Shown: piece after piece, positions 19,798-28,331 of the stretch | Position numbering within the stretch: position 1 is the first letter of the stretch | How the letters are laid out: the number at the start of each line of letters is the position of its first letter | IMG/VR virus record: IMGVR_UViG_3300020215_000041 | Coordinates: 1-40,195 of that record | Strand: one strand, 5' to 3' | DNA: 40,195 nt | From: a virus | Position numbers and translations under genes: made by a program | Notes under the pieces: model-generated | The model's database searches: none | Told to the model about the DNA's origin: nothing | What the model saw: the letters and a program-made list of their open reading frames with translations, nothing else

Positions 19798-20070
19798 GTG
19801 AACCTCGAGAACGAAGCTCGGAGATTAGCCTTTCATCCAATAATCCTAAGCGAGACGATGGCTGCAAATAAGAGATGTAATTGGCTTAAATTGGAATTAA
19901 TTGACCTCCTCAAGCGTGTAGAAGCCCAGGCCATAGAGAGGGCGGCGAAGGTTGCGGAGCGAGTTCACACCACGAACGAGTATGGGCAGAACAAGGGCGA
20001 AGGCTCGATGAAGATCGAGATCGCCCAGGCCATCCGAAACTTAAACAAGGAGGGGGAGTGCCAAGTATAG
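19798..20070 (+). CDS. Hypothetical helical protein (90 aa)
   Basis: GTG start behind AGGGGGAA after a 71-base gap that separates it from the glycan operon. It is helical with charged residues throughout (LIDLLKRVEAQAIERAAKVAERV). No domain recognised. First gene of a block of small ORFs before the terminase. Confidence 0.6.
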   Translation: MNLENEARRLAFHPIILSETMAANKRCNWLKLELIDLLKRVEAQAIERAAKVAERVHTTNEYGQNKGEGSMKIEIAQAIRNLNKEGECQV

Positions 20071-20264
20071 ACGTTGAAGTTGAAATTTATTGCGGCGGAT
20101 GCGGCGCTGGACTCTGCAATCAATCCGAGCCTGGCAGAACTCGTGGCCGTGGTCAGAATTTTATTACCGTAAATCCTTGCGATAAGTGCATTGAACAAGC
20201 CAAGAAAGAAGCGCATAGCGAAGGTTACGACGCTGGCTACGCAGATAAGGAAAAGGAGCTTTGA
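20058..20264 (+). CDS. Small zinc-ribbon-like protein (68 aa)
   Basis: GTG start behind AAGGAGGGGG. Cysteines in IYCGGCGAGLC and PCDKCIEQAKKEAH form a two-knuckle zinc ribbon, followed by a helix. This layout is frequent among phage proteins of unknown role. Confidence 0.6.
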   Translation: MPSIDVEVEIYCGGCGAGLCNQSEPGRTRGRGQNFITVNPCDKCIEQAKKEAHSEGYDAGYADKEKEL

Positions 20265-20268
20265 TTCG

Positions 20269-20430
20269 ATGAGCGAGAAGTGTAGGTGTGGTCATTCAAA
20301 AGATTGGCACGTTATCAAGCCCCAATTTGGGCCAGGTTGTTATTTCCAGAAGGATGGGAGAGTTCTGGTCTGCGATTGTCTGGAGTATCGAAGAAAGTAT
20401 AAAGATAAGACTTCAACCACCAAAACCTAA
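20269..20430 (+). CDS. Small Cys/His-rich phage protein (53 aa)
   Basis: ATG 20269 behind AAAAGGAG. It starts MSEKCRCGHSKDWHV and has GPGCYFQ and CDCLEYR, a C-x-C-G-H ... H ... C ... C-x-C pattern seen in many small phage proteins. No function known. Confidence 0.65.
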   Translation: MSEKCRCGHSKDWHVIKPQFGPGCYFQKDGRVLVCDCLEYRRKYKDKTSTTKT

Positions 20431-20444
20431 AGTGAGGGGGAGAG

Positions 20445-20612
20445 ATGAAGCTTGGTGAAATGATCGACGCATACGGATGGAAACATAAAAAGAGTTTGCG
20501 AACCATTGCTAAAGAAATCGGAATTAGTCCAGCCACTATGTCTAGGATTCAAACCGGGAATGATTGCGATATAAAGACTCTTATGCTGCTAATCAACTGG
20601 ATAATGAAATGA
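20445..20612 (+). CDS. Cro/CI-type HTH protein (55 aa)
   Basis: The helix-turn-helix is clear: SLRTIAKEIGISPATMSRIQTG (about residues 17-38), a Cro/C1-type arrangement with nothing beyond a short helix (KTLMLLINWIMK). It starts ATG behind GGGGGAG. Its small size fits a Cro-like repressor or a late-gene regulator. It is the best DNA-binding regulator candidate in the genome, though it lies 16 kb from the early promoters. Overlaps the next gene (ATGA). Confidence 0.8.
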   Translation: MKLGEMIDAYGWKHKKSLRTIAKEIGISPATMSRIQTGNDCDIKTLMLLINWIMK

Positions 20613-21145
20613 CCCCTCAACAACAACGGACGACGAATGAAATTACATTCGAGGTGCTAAAAAACCGTCTTGGGTATATCTCAACGGAAGCATATGACGG
20701 TTTATTTTCCGCCATCAAATCCGCACTCGACGGCGAGCGCTCAAAGATCGCCGCCTTGGAGGAGAGGGTCCGTGAGTTGGAATCTCTTGTTCTCGCCAAA
20801 GAACCCATTCTAACGGTCGATGGGAGCGCTATCGATATTCTCGAACTCAAGAAAGAGAACGAGTCTCTTAAGAGAGATTTGCAGAGCGTCACCAATGCCA
20901 CGCAGGGAATCGTGACGGAGAACGCCATTCTCAAAGCCAAGGTGGAAGAGGTGGAGGCCGAACTAAAAGAAACTTTGGAAACGGCTGGTAACCGGCTCAA
21001 GAAAATCTCCCAAACCTCCGCACAGCTTGAGAAAGCGAAGGTGTTTATTCGATATATTTCCGTCGCATCTTCGGATACTGGACAAAAAGCGATACAACGA
21101 TACGCCAAAGAAGCCTTGGCTCAACTAGACGGGGTGGAGGATTAG
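20609..21145 (+). CDS. Coiled-coil protein (178 aa)
   Basis: ATG 20609 overlaps the HTH gene stop. A long coiled coil spans about residues 40-150, with repeated leucine and glutamate heptads (ERVRELESLVLAKE, LKKENESLKRDLQSV, AKVEEVEAELKETL), followed by SAQLEKAKVFIRYISVASS. No enzymatic domain. It may be a structural or scaffolding factor; function unknown. Confidence 0.65.
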   Translation: MTPQQQRTTNEITFEVLKNRLGYISTEAYDGLFSAIKSALDGERSKIAALEERVRELESLVLAKEPILTVDGSAIDILELKKENESLKRDLQSVTNATQGIVTENAILKAKVEEVEAELKETLETAGNRLKKISQTSAQLEKAKVFIRYISVASSDTGQKAIQRYAKEALAQLDGVED

Positions 21146-21155
21146 AAGCGTTAAT

Positions 21156-21184
21156 TTGCTTTAACTTTTGTCAAGTGTTATCAT
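21156..21184 (+). promoter_or_regulatory. Possible sigma70 promoter before the packaging genes
   Basis: TTGCTT (21156-21161), 17 bases, TATCAT (21179-21184). Matches are partial, but spacing is ideal and the site precedes the packaging and structural operon. Confidence 0.4.
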
Positions 21185-21202
21185 TAAACCAAAGGAACAT
21201 AA

Positions 21203-21382
21203 ATGCCTGATCCTAAAAGATTATCTGCATTCAACATTTTTAGCGTTTCCCAAGACGTGAGTTTTAACCGTATTGGCAAGAAGGTCTTTGTCAAAGGCAT
21301 CGACGGCACTAATCAGGAGTCGGATTCGGTCGAGGCCAATCTATTGTTTGAGATCCTTAAAGTCCTAAAGGCGAAGAAATAA
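21203..21382 (+). CDS. Small hypothetical protein (59 aa)
   Basis: ATG 21203 behind AAAGGAA. A short beta-rich start (LSAFNIFSVSQDVSFNRIGKKVFVKG) is followed by an acidic helix. No family recognised. Its stop overlaps the small terminase start, so it leads the packaging operon. Confidence 0.55.
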   Translation: MPDPKRLSAFNIFSVSQDVSFNRIGKKVFVKGIDGTNQESDSVEANLLFEILKVLKAKK

Positions 21383-21696
21383 TGGCCGGGGTTGCTGGCA
21401 AGAGCGGACGCAAATCGAACGTCGAAGAGGAATTTCGCTTTAAGACCGTCTCCAAGGCCTGGAAGCTCATCGACCAGCATCTAGAGAATCCAGCCCTTGA
21501 TCTCAAATTCCGTTTGGAGCTTGCAGCCAAGCTTTGCGTGAAATCCATTCCTCAGGAGATAAACGGTGACCTGAGGCACCAAGTAACAGAAATGCCCGCG
21601 ATCCAGAAGGAATATCCTGGTGAGGCAATGAACGCTCCGGTAAACCGCATTGCGGAGTATATCATTGGCTCACCTCACTCTCCCCAAGATACTTGA
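21382..21696 (+). CDS. Putative terminase small subunit (104 aa)
   Basis: It begins AGKSGRKSNVEEEFRFKTVSKAWKLIDQHLE, followed by a helix LKFRLELAAKLCVKSIP, which resembles small terminase DNA-binding helices, and lies directly before the large subunit. The C-terminal end overlaps the start of the large subunit. Recognition of pac or cos DNA is inferred from position and size; sequence similarity is limited. Confidence 0.7.
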   Translation: MAGVAGKSGRKSNVEEEFRFKTVSKAWKLIDQHLENPALDLKFRLELAAKLCVKSIPQEINGDLRHQVTEMPAIQKEYPGEAMNAPVNRIAEYIIGSPHSPQDT

Positions 21697-23026
21697 CGTC
21701 CCCGACAAGTTACTTCCCTTAGTCGACCCGGACGCATTCAACAAGTATCAGTATTTCATAATCAAGGGCGGCCGTGGCGGCGGGAAGTCTCAATCCGTCG
21801 GACGGTTCATTCTTTACCTTTGCGACAAATATAAGCTTCGCGTGGTCTGTGGCCGTGAAACGCAGAACTCGATCGCCGAATCGGTTTACTCCCTCCATGC
21901 GGACCTGATCCGTGAATACAATCTAAACTTCGATATCCAAGCCTCAAAGATCACATCCCGCAACACAGATAGCGTTATCAATTACCGCGGTTTTAGGGAC
22001 CAGGGGGCGTTCAACACCCAAGGCCTTGAGGGTGTGGATCTCGTTCATATCGACGAGGCCCAAGCTATTACCAAGCTCACCCTTGACGTTCTGATACCCA
22101 CCATCCGTAAGCCAAATTCAAAGATCATCTTTACGATGAACCCGCATGTCTTCAACGATCCGGTCGTGGTGATGCTATCCAAGCGCGAGGATTGCTTGGT
22201 GATCAATATCAATTACGACGAGAACCCGCATTGCCCGGCAAAGCTTGTCAACGAAGCAATCGAGTGCAAAAAGCTTTCCGAGAAAGACTACCGGCATATC
22301 TGGCTTGGGGAACCCATGGATCAATCCGAGGATTCAGTCTTCTCGATGGAGGACATCCTAAACGGCCAAAGAAGCGCCCATGTTCTCTCGCCTGGTTATG
22401 GTCTTAGGATCGGCGGCTTTGATATCGCAAGGTTTGGCGATGATAAATGCTCGGACTTCATCCTTCAGCAGATGGGCGCCCTTCATTGGGAGGAGTACCA
22501 CGTCGATGAATGGGGTGAGCGTGACCTGAATTACTCGACCGGCCGGATACTCCAGATCACCAATGAGCAAAAAGTCGAGGAAGCCGTTGTTGATGAGGAT
22601 GGTTTGGGGTCAGGGCCCCTTGATACGCTTCGCGCCGGCCGCGGGCTTGATCATTTCCACGGCTTTAGAAACCTCCCTTACGGCTTTCAGGATGATAAGT
22701 ATTTCGGCAATGTAAGGACAAAGAACGCCTATAAGGTCAAGGACATGCTCACCAAGGGTCATTTGTGCATCCGTGACCCAAAGACGATCGAAGAACTTTT
22801 GACCGCGTTCAAATACACCTTTGACCATTACCAGAGAAAGATACTCATCTCGAAGGACCAAATGAAGACCAAATACAAGGTCAAGTCCCCTAACCGGGCC
22901 GATGCTCTTATCATGGCCGTGTCACGGATAGGCGAGATCAAATATAAGCAGGACAGGCAATACGAGCCGAATATCCAGACGTACTCAAAAGAAGAAAACC
23001 TATTTCAAATAGCGGGGGTGAGGTGA
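21665..23026 (+). CDS. terL: Terminase large subunit (453 aa)
   Basis: Start is TTG 21665, seven bases after GGAG; there is no ATG or GTG in frame (stops at 21629 and 21641), so a TTG start is required. TTG 21650 is an alternative. Walker A GGRGGGKS (residues 35-42), Walker B with LVHIDEAQAI, and nuclease-domain motifs GGFDIARFGDDKCSD, VVDEDGLGSGPLDTL and NRADALIMAVSR are visible. It drives DNA translocation into the prohead and cleaves the concatemer. Confidence 0.95.
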   Translation: MAHLTLPKILDVPDKLLPLVDPDAFNKYQYFIIKGGRGGGKSQSVGRFILYLCDKYKLRVVCGRETQNSIAESVYSLHADLIREYNLNFDIQASKITSRNTDSVINYRGFRDQGAFNTQGLEGVDLVHIDEAQAITKLTLDVLIPTIRKPNSKIIFTMNPHVFNDPVVVMLSKREDCLVININYDENPHCPAKLVNEAIECKKLSEKDYRHIWLGEPMDQSEDSVFSMEDILNGQRSAHVLSPGYGLRIGGFDIARFGDDKCSDFILQQMGALHWEEYHVDEWGERDLNYSTGRILQITNEQKVEEAVVDEDGLGSGPLDTLRAGRGLDHFHGFRNLPYGFQDDKYFGNVRTKNAYKVKDMLTKGHLCIRDPKTIEELLTAFKYTFDHYQRKILISKDQMKTKYKVKSPNRADALIMAVSRIGEIKYKQDRQYEPNIQTYSKEENLFQIAGVR

Positions 23027-23295
23027 TGGCATTAACAACAGCAGCATCGATAGCACTTGGGTTATTTGTCGGCGGTGCGGGTATTATGGCGGCAAACAAA
23101 GGTCTAATGGGTTCATCCAAACAAACGGCGCAACCAACGCCTTTACCACAACCCCCAAACCCGGTCGACGCAGCAGCCAAGGCGGGTGAGGCGATTAGAA
23201 AGAAGAAGGCCGCGGTCACTCAAACTGTTTATACCTCACCCCTCGGAGTCAAGGGCGAGGCCGATGTCGCCCGGAAGGTATTGCTCGGTCAATGA
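23026..23295 (+). CDS. Small head-region protein (89 aa)
   Basis: ATG 23026 shares a base with the terminase stop, behind GGGGGTGAGG; GTG 23023 is also possible. N-terminal hydrophobic glycine-rich segment (AASIALGLFVGGAGIMAA), a proline-rich stretch (QPTPLPQPPNPV), a helix and VYTSPLGVKGEADVARKVLLGQ. Proteins of this shape, ending TSPLGV..., recur between terminase and portal in podophages; role unknown. Confidence 0.65.
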   Translation: MALTTAASIALGLFVGGAGIMAANKGLMGSSKQTAQPTPLPQPPNPVDAAAKAGEAIRKKKAAVTQTVYTSPLGVKGEADVARKVLLGQ

Positions 23296-23729
23296 CCGTC
23301 GAGCTTTATTCGGATAAGCATTTTTTTTCAGTGGCTCGTCTCATTGAGAATTTCCACGCGGAGGCGGTGGCCGAATATGACGACACGATCACGCCCGAGG
23401 CTGTGACCCAGACGATAGAGGCGGCCGATAAAAATAACCTCTTTCTTCTCATCGTAGACGGCATATGCCAAGGGATCCTTTACGGGATCCGGTCCACTTC
23501 GCCGGTCAGCGGTAAGGAGATCTTTCAAGAGATCATATGGTACGTCAACAAGCCCTTCCGTAAATATGGCGTAAGGTTGCTTAAGGATGTAGAAAAGATA
23601 TTGAAATCCAATGGCGTTAGTATTATGATAATGGTAGCCTTAGAGAACTCGAAGGCCGATAAGCTCAAGAGCTTTTATCCGCGGCTCGGCTATCGTGCAA
23701 TGGAAACGCATTTTGTGAGATCGCTTTAA
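23292..23729 (+). CDS. GNAT-like acetyltransferase (145 aa)
   Basis: A GNAT-type fold: NLFLLIVDGICQGILYGI, EIIWYVNKPFRKYGVRLLKDVEKIL (the acetyl-CoA-binding helix with R/Q-x-x-G/A replaced by RKYGVR), IMIMVALENSKADKLKSFYPRLGYRAMETHFVR. Such proteins often sit before the portal gene in podophages of this kind. The substrate is unknown, and a structural role is possible. ATGA overlaps on both sides. Confidence 0.75.
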   Translation: MTVELYSDKHFFSVARLIENFHAEAVAEYDDTITPEAVTQTIEAADKNNLFLLIVDGICQGILYGIRSTSPVSGKEIFQEIIWYVNKPFRKYGVRLLKDVEKILKSNGVSIMIMVALENSKADKLKSFYPRLGYRAMETHFVRSL

Positions 23730-23983
23730 TGGGATGGGGCGCTCGGTCAAATCCGAATAGCAAGTGGAACAAAGCCCGCAAAGGCAATATAGTTTCGCCT
23801 GATGCTGTCTCGACGGCTTCGCCCATCTCAAATTCTTCAAATGTAGTGAAGGTGACGACTCCGACCAGATCGGATGAGCCTGTAGTCATAGAAATAACCC
23901 CAAAGAGCATATACGCGCTCTTTAAGGAGTTACTATGCAGGCTCAAAACGTCGCGCCCTCAAAACCCCGCGCCGACCAGTTAA
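23729..23983 (+). CDS. Hypothetical head-region protein (84 aa)
   Basis: A low-complexity Ser/Thr/Pro/Asn-rich protein (for example DAVSTASPISNSSNVVKV) with a more ordered end (ALFKELLCRLKTS). Its last 49 bases overlap the portal gene in another frame. No family recognised. Confidence 0.5.
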   Translation: MGWGARSNPNSKWNKARKGNIVSPDAVSTASPISNSSNVVKVTTPTRSDEPVVIEITPKSIYALFKELLCRLKTSRPQNPAPTS

Positions 23984-25599
23984 TACAAGAGCAGCAACAA
24001 GAACTATCGCGCCGCCGTAACTTTGAAAGTTACTGGCAGACGCTACACGACTATTTCTACGTCGAATCACCTGACCTGAATAAGTCGTACTCCGCTGGAA
24101 ACGAGCTGGACTCGTCCTACCTTTGGGACTCGACGACCCTGGAATGCGCGGACGTATTCGCCTCGGGGTTCATGAATTACCTGACCCCGCCCACCGCCAA
24201 ATGGTCCCGTCTTCGCCACAGAAATCCAGAGCATGCCTCCAATAAGCGCGTCAACGGCTTCTTTGAGGACGTGATGGCCGAGGTCAATTACGCTCTAAAT
24301 AGGTCGAACTTCTACGATCAGATGTTCCCCTCCTACAAGGCTTCCGGCGTCTATGGCAGCGCCCCTCTTTTTGAGGAAGAAGACATTGAGGACGATATCC
24401 GTTTCTCCAATATTCCGTTGAAACAGGTAGTGATCCTGGAAGATGCCCGCCAAAGAGTGTGCAAGTATTTCATCGAGTTTGAGTATACGGCCAACCAAGC
24501 CGCCTCGAGGTGGGGCGAGGAGAACCTTCAGGGCTATCTCAAGGAGGAGATCAAGGAGGGCAAGGGCGACTCAAAAAAGCACAAGTTCTTGCTTTACATC
24601 GCCGAGAGACATGCCAGGGACATCAGAAAAACCGATAAGCGGAATATGCCTATCGAAGCCTCATGGATCGATGTTGAAGGTAGAACGATCATCGAAGAAT
24701 CGGGATACAATGAATGGCCCGCTTTCTGTCATAGGTTTGATAAGCGGCCCTCTTTAGCTTGGGGCTTTTCTCCTGCCATGAAAGCTCTGCCTTTTGCAAG
24801 GCTTCTCAATGCCATCGCAAAAACTAACCTTAGCACGATGATGCAGCAGAACTCGCCGGCGGTCGCAGTCCCTCACAATGCCTTTATTTCTCCACTCAAC
24901 CGAAACCCGAGGGCGATCAATTACTACAAAAAAGAGATCATGACCAACGCCCAACATGACATCTTCCCGTTCGTCAATAACGGAAATCCAGAAGTCGGCC
25001 TGACGGCGATCGAATACTATTCAAGCAAGGTCAAGACTCTCATGTATCACGACACCTTCCTTGCCTTCTCGAACATCACCAAGGACATGAATAACCCCGA
25101 GATCATGGAGAGGATCAACGAGAAGATGACGATGCTCGGGCCCGCCGTGGGTCGTTATCTTGACGAGGTATTAAGCCCCATCATCAAGCGCACGATCGGG
25201 ATCCTTGCCCGCCGCGGAAAGCTCCCTGAGCCCCCAATGGAGCTTATAGAAGATCCTGGGTATGAGATTGACTTTGTGGGCGTTCTTGCCATGTCCCAAA
25301 GAAGGGCTGAACTGAATAACCTCATCACGGGCCTTTCGATGATAGGCCAAGTGGCTCAATACTCGCCCGAGGTCTTGGACAAGATCAACGCCGATAAGAT
25401 CGTTGACGAGACATGGGCTATTACGGGCGCCCCCATCAAGGTCCTTCGTGATGATGATGAGGTTCGAGAGATCAGGGAAGGCCGGGCCGAGGCCGCTATG
25501 CAGCAACAGCAGCTAGGAGAAATGGCCGCGGGCGCACAGATCGCCAAAGACGCCGGCGCTGCTGAGGCCGCATTCGCAAAGAGTAAGGAAAGGAAGTGA
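23935..25599 (+). CDS. Portal protein (head-tail connector, 554 aa)
   Basis: Length and sequence fit the T7/BPP-1-type podovirus portal: an N-terminal helix with RRRNFESYWQTLHDYFYV, DSTTLECADVFASGFMNYLTPPTAKWSRL, then ERHARDIRKTDKRNMP and FCHRFDKRPSLAWGFSPAMKAL, typical of head-tail connector proteins. It forms the dodecameric ring at the portal vertex. The C-terminus is helical and Gln/Ala-rich. Start ATG follows AAGGAG. Confidence 0.9.
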   Translation: MQAQNVAPSKPRADQLIQEQQQELSRRRNFESYWQTLHDYFYVESPDLNKSYSAGNELDSSYLWDSTTLECADVFASGFMNYLTPPTAKWSRLRHRNPEHASNKRVNGFFEDVMAEVNYALNRSNFYDQMFPSYKASGVYGSAPLFEEEDIEDDIRFSNIPLKQVVILEDARQRVCKYFIEFEYTANQAASRWGEENLQGYLKEEIKEGKGDSKKHKFLLYIAERHARDIRKTDKRNMPIEASWIDVEGRTIIEESGYNEWPAFCHRFDKRPSLAWGFSPAMKALPFARLLNAIAKTNLSTMMQQNSPAVAVPHNAFISPLNRNPRAINYYKKEIMTNAQHDIFPFVNNGNPEVGLTAIEYYSSKVKTLMYHDTFLAFSNITKDMNNPEIMERINEKMTMLGPAVGRYLDEVLSPIIKRTIGILARRGKLPEPPMELIEDPGYEIDFVGVLAMSQRRAELNNLITGLSMIGQVAQYSPEVLDKINADKIVDETWAITGAPIKVLRDDDEVREIREGRAEAAMQQQQLGEMAAGAQIAKDAGAAEAAFAKSKERK

Positions 25600-25844
25600 C
25601 CGATCTTTCAAAGCTGCAAGACGTTTTGGCCCTTCAATCGAATCTCCGGGCCTCTCTCGGCACTCCGGCCGGCCAAGAGGTCATGAAGTATCTAGAGGAG
25701 CTTTGCGGGTGGTATGACATTGGCGACACCGACCCGAACATCATTTTGATAAAACACGGGAAGCGTCAAGTGCTTGCGACGATCAAGACGCTTCTCGAGC
25801 ATAAACCAGAGATCATCGTCGCATTAAACCTAAAGGAGCAGTAA
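25596..25844 (+). CDS. Bbp19-like head-region protein (82 aa)
   Basis: GTG start behind AAGGAAAGGA. Sequence GTPAGQEVMKYLEELCGW and KHGKRQVLATIKTLLEHKP matches the pattern of the Bbp19 family of BPP-1-like podophages (small protein between portal and scaffold). Exact role unknown. Confidence 0.75.
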   Translation: MTDLSKLQDVLALQSNLRASLGTPAGQEVMKYLEELCGWYDIGDTDPNIILIKHGKRQVLATIKTLLEHKPEIIVALNLKEQ

Positions 25845-26714
25845 ATGGACAATCTTGCGCCCCCCGTGGAGAACGCAGACCCGACAGCACCACCCGCACC
25901 GCCGACACCGCCTCCAGCGCCGGCCCCACAGGCTTTTAGCTGGAAAGCGCATATCCCCCAGGACTTCGCTCAAAGCCCGACCATGCAGAAGTTCCCGGAC
26001 ACCAAGGAAGGCTTTGCCGAGGCCGTCCGAAGCCATTTGGAACTCGAAAAGCTCCTAGGCTATCAAAAGGTCCCTATCCCCAAAGGCAAGGACGACGCTG
26101 CGGCCTGGGCGGTGTTCTCAAAGGCCATGGGCATCCCCGAGAAGCCAGACGGATACGGTCTTCCAGACGTCGAGATCCCAGAATCTATGAAGGGCTTGAC
26201 CTTCGACAAGGCCAAGTTCGCCGAGATCGCCCATAAGCATAAATTGACGGGCGAGGCGGCAAAAGGCGCTTGGGCCGACTACGTCCAGATGGGTAAGGAC
26301 GCCTATGCCAAAGCCGTTCAGGCCCACCAGGAACAGGTCACGGCTGCGATCAATCAGATGCGCGGGGAATGGGGGGATGCCTATCAGTCCAAGGTAGAAC
26401 TCGGGCAGATGGTGATTAATAAGTTCTCCGATAATAAAGAGGTCAATGATTACATCACCGCCGTTCTAGCCAAGGATCCGAACGGTATTCGTTTCTTGGC
26501 AAAGATAGGCGAGCAGTTTGCCGAGAATAAGATCGGCGACTTCAAGTACCAAAGGCAAGCCATGACCCCCGAGGAGGCCCAGGCCGAGGTCGATTCGATC
26601 AAGCGGGACATGAGCCATCCGTACAACGATCCCAAGGCTACGGAGGCCGAGCATAATCGGGCGGTTGATTATGTGAACAGTTTGATAGGTGTTGCAAGAA
26701 GGTCCAAAGGATAA
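25845..26714 (+). CDS. Capsid scaffolding protein (289 aa)
   Basis: Proline-rich N-terminus (PTAPPAPPTPPPAPAP), a middle domain with MQKFPDTKEGFAEAVRSH and YQKVPIPKGKDDAAAWAVF, and a highly charged helical C-terminus. This architecture is that of T7-like capsid assembly (scaffold) proteins. It lies directly before the major capsid gene. Start ATG behind AAAGGAG. It is likely lost from the mature capsid. Confidence 0.85.
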   Translation: MDNLAPPVENADPTAPPAPPTPPPAPAPQAFSWKAHIPQDFAQSPTMQKFPDTKEGFAEAVRSHLELEKLLGYQKVPIPKGKDDAAAWAVFSKAMGIPEKPDGYGLPDVEIPESMKGLTFDKAKFAEIAHKHKLTGEAAKGAWADYVQMGKDAYAKAVQAHQEQVTAAINQMRGEWGDAYQSKVELGQMVINKFSDNKEVNDYITAVLAKDPNGIRFLAKIGEQFAENKIGDFKYQRQAMTPEEAQAEVDSIKRDMSHPYNDPKATEAEHNRAVDYVNSLIGVARRSKG

Positions 26715-26748
26715 GCGTTAAGCCCTAGAGGATCTTTGTAGGTGTCTG

Positions 26749-26813
26749 GCCGGGGAATCTGAAACGATCCGGCAAAGGCGTTCGCTGAAGGAAGCGACCC
26801 TCACTCGTTGAGG
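26749..26813 (+). promoter_or_regulatory. Three-hairpin leader of the major capsid gene
   Basis: In the 158-base gap before the capsid gene there are three small hairpins in a row: GCCGG/CCGGC (26749-26773), TCGCT/AGCGA (26782-26797) and CCTCA/TGAGG (26799-26813). No ORF is seen. This is probably an mRNA processing or stability leader, since there is no T-run. Confidence 0.45.
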
Positions 26814-26872
26814 ACAATCAAATCCCAAGCTAGTTAAGGCAGTTGGTTTGAAACTCAACAAGGAGGGGCAAA

Positions 26873-27760
26873 ATGCCCGACACTCAAAATATCGTATACG
26901 CCCAGGCGTATGCGCAGAACATCATGCAGTTGGCACAGAGCAAGTATTCCAAGCTCATGCCGATTGTGTACATGAAGCCGAACGTCAAGGCAAAGACCTT
27001 CTTCCAGGATCAGATCGGGAAGTGGTCGATGTCCACCAAGGGCGGTCGTAACGTCCAGACCCCCAATAACGACCCGAATCTCGGGCGCCGCATGGGTACG
27101 CTTGTCGATTACCACGACAACCGTATGCTCGACCGCGGTGACGAGCTTCGTATGATCTCCGACCCCCGCTCCGCTTACACGATCGCGGCCGCTCAGTCTC
27201 TTGGCAGACAGATCGATACTGTCATCGCCAATAAGATCCTGGCCGCTGCCAATCACGGCGAAACGGGTTCTTCGACGATCACCCTGGGCACGACCTCTAT
27301 CGCCGCCCACGTCAATCCTACTGGCACCGCAACGGGTACGCCCGCGACGCTTACTTTCGCTCGCGTTCGTAACGTGAAACGAGTGCTGGACCTGGAAGAC
27401 GTGGAAATGGAAGACCGCGTTTTCGTGGTCAGCCCGCATGCGATGGACCACCTCTTGAACACCACCCAAGCGACTAGCTCGGACTATGCGGCTGTCAAAG
27501 CCCTTGTCCGCGGTGAGATCGATACCTGGATGGGCTTCAAGTGGATCGTCTCGACCAACCTCTCAAGCTCGGGAACCATCACCAGCTGCTTTGCGATGCA
27601 GCGTTATGGCCTGTGCCTTGCGATGGGTTCGGAGCCGATTGTCCGCACGGATGAGAGGGCAGACTTGTCCTACTCTTGGCAGGTCTACTACGAGCTGAAC
27701 ATCGGGGCGGTGCGTCTCGAGGAAGCTCGTGTCGTTCAGGTGGATTGCACAAGCGAGTAA
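26873..27760 (+). CDS. Major capsid protein (295 aa)
   Basis: It fits podovirus coat proteins of HK97 fold by length and place after the scaffold. Segments such as GTLVDYHDNRMLDRGDELRMI, QSLGRQIDTVIANKILAAA and VFVVSPHAMDHLLN are typical of BPP-1-like capsid proteins. Start ATG behind AAGGAGGGG, the strongest ribosome binding site in the head genes, as expected of the most abundant protein. Alternating beta strands and helices. Confidence 0.9.
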   Translation: MPDTQNIVYAQAYAQNIMQLAQSKYSKLMPIVYMKPNVKAKTFFQDQIGKWSMSTKGGRNVQTPNNDPNLGRRMGTLVDYHDNRMLDRGDELRMISDPRSAYTIAAAQSLGRQIDTVIANKILAAANHGETGSSTITLGTTSIAAHVNPTGTATGTPATLTFARVRNVKRVLDLEDVEMEDRVFVVSPHAMDHLLNTTQATSSDYAAVKALVRGEIDTWMGFKWIVSTNLSSSGTITSCFAMQRYGLCLAMGSEPIVRTDERADLSYSWQVYYELNIGAVRLEEARVVQVDCTSE

Positions 27761-27766
27761 CAAATT

Positions 27767-27808
27767 GCCCGGGGGCCTATAGGGTACCCCGGGCATTCGC
27801 CCTATAGG
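27767..27808 (+). promoter_or_regulatory. Alternative-hairpin switch between capsid and decoration genes
   Basis: A perfect 8-bp stem GCCCGGGG/CCCCGGGC (27767-27774 with 27787-27794) contains in its loop CCTATAGGG (27776-27784), which can instead pair with CCCTATAGG (27800-27808). The two pairings exclude each other. No T-run follows, so it may be a processing or stability element. Confidence 0.55.
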
Positions 27809-27825
27809 GGCAAAGGAGAAATAAA

Positions 27826-28323
27826 ATGGCTAGTGCTTATTTTGCAAGCAATGTAACGAAGCTCAATGCGGGCGGCTCCGGCGATAACTACATCTCCGAT
27901 GGCCAGATCAAATCCGTCGAAAAGATATGGCTTGATAGCTACTCTTTCGTAGCTGGCAATCCTACCAAGACGACGATTGATATTGCCCAACTGCCTGCCG
28001 GCAGGAAGTTAGTCGGGGTCGATGTCATGATCGCGACAACGACTTCCCAGACCAACGGAACGTTGTCGCTTGGATGGTCCGAGGATGCATCGTTCGGGAC
28101 GATCATGGCACCCGTCACGATCACGCATAACGGGACCTTATCCACGATCTCGCTTCCGACCGGCGGGATCCTTGGCAACGTCGTTACGATTGGCGGCCCC
28201 GATGCGTTCAAGATCGGTGCTTTCCAAGAGGAAGCGACCGGCACCAAGACGACCATCGCGCTCCAGATCAACAACTGGACGATGACCAACGGAACGATCA
28301 AGACCAAAGTCCGTTACGTCTAA
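27826..28323 (+). CDS. Putative capsid decoration or head protein (165 aa)
   Basis: Start ATG behind AAGGAG. Beta-rich protein with repeated Thr/Gly/Asn strands (IATTTSQTNGTLSLGW, TITHNGTLSTISLPTGG, KTTIALQINNWTM), directly downstream of the major capsid gene. Head decoration is inferred from position and fold type only. Confidence 0.6.
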   Translation: MASAYFASNVTKLNAGGSGDNYISDGQIKSVEKIWLDSYSFVAGNPTKTTIDIAQLPAGRKLVGVDVMIATTTSQTNGTLSLGWSEDASFGTIMAPVTITHNGTLSTISLPTGGILGNVVTIGGPDAFKIGAFQEEATGTKTTIALQINNWTMTNGTIKTKVRYV

Positions 28324-28331
28324 AAGAAAGA

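Noticed and set aside
26714-26872. Intergenic region before the capsid gene as a tRNA or tRNA-like gene
   Set aside because: It has several small stems but no cloverleaf, no T-arm consensus and no CCA end.
26855-27469. 204-aa minus-strand ORF opposite the capsid gene
   Set aside because: Arises from the codon structure of the capsid gene; no ribosome binding site or family match.
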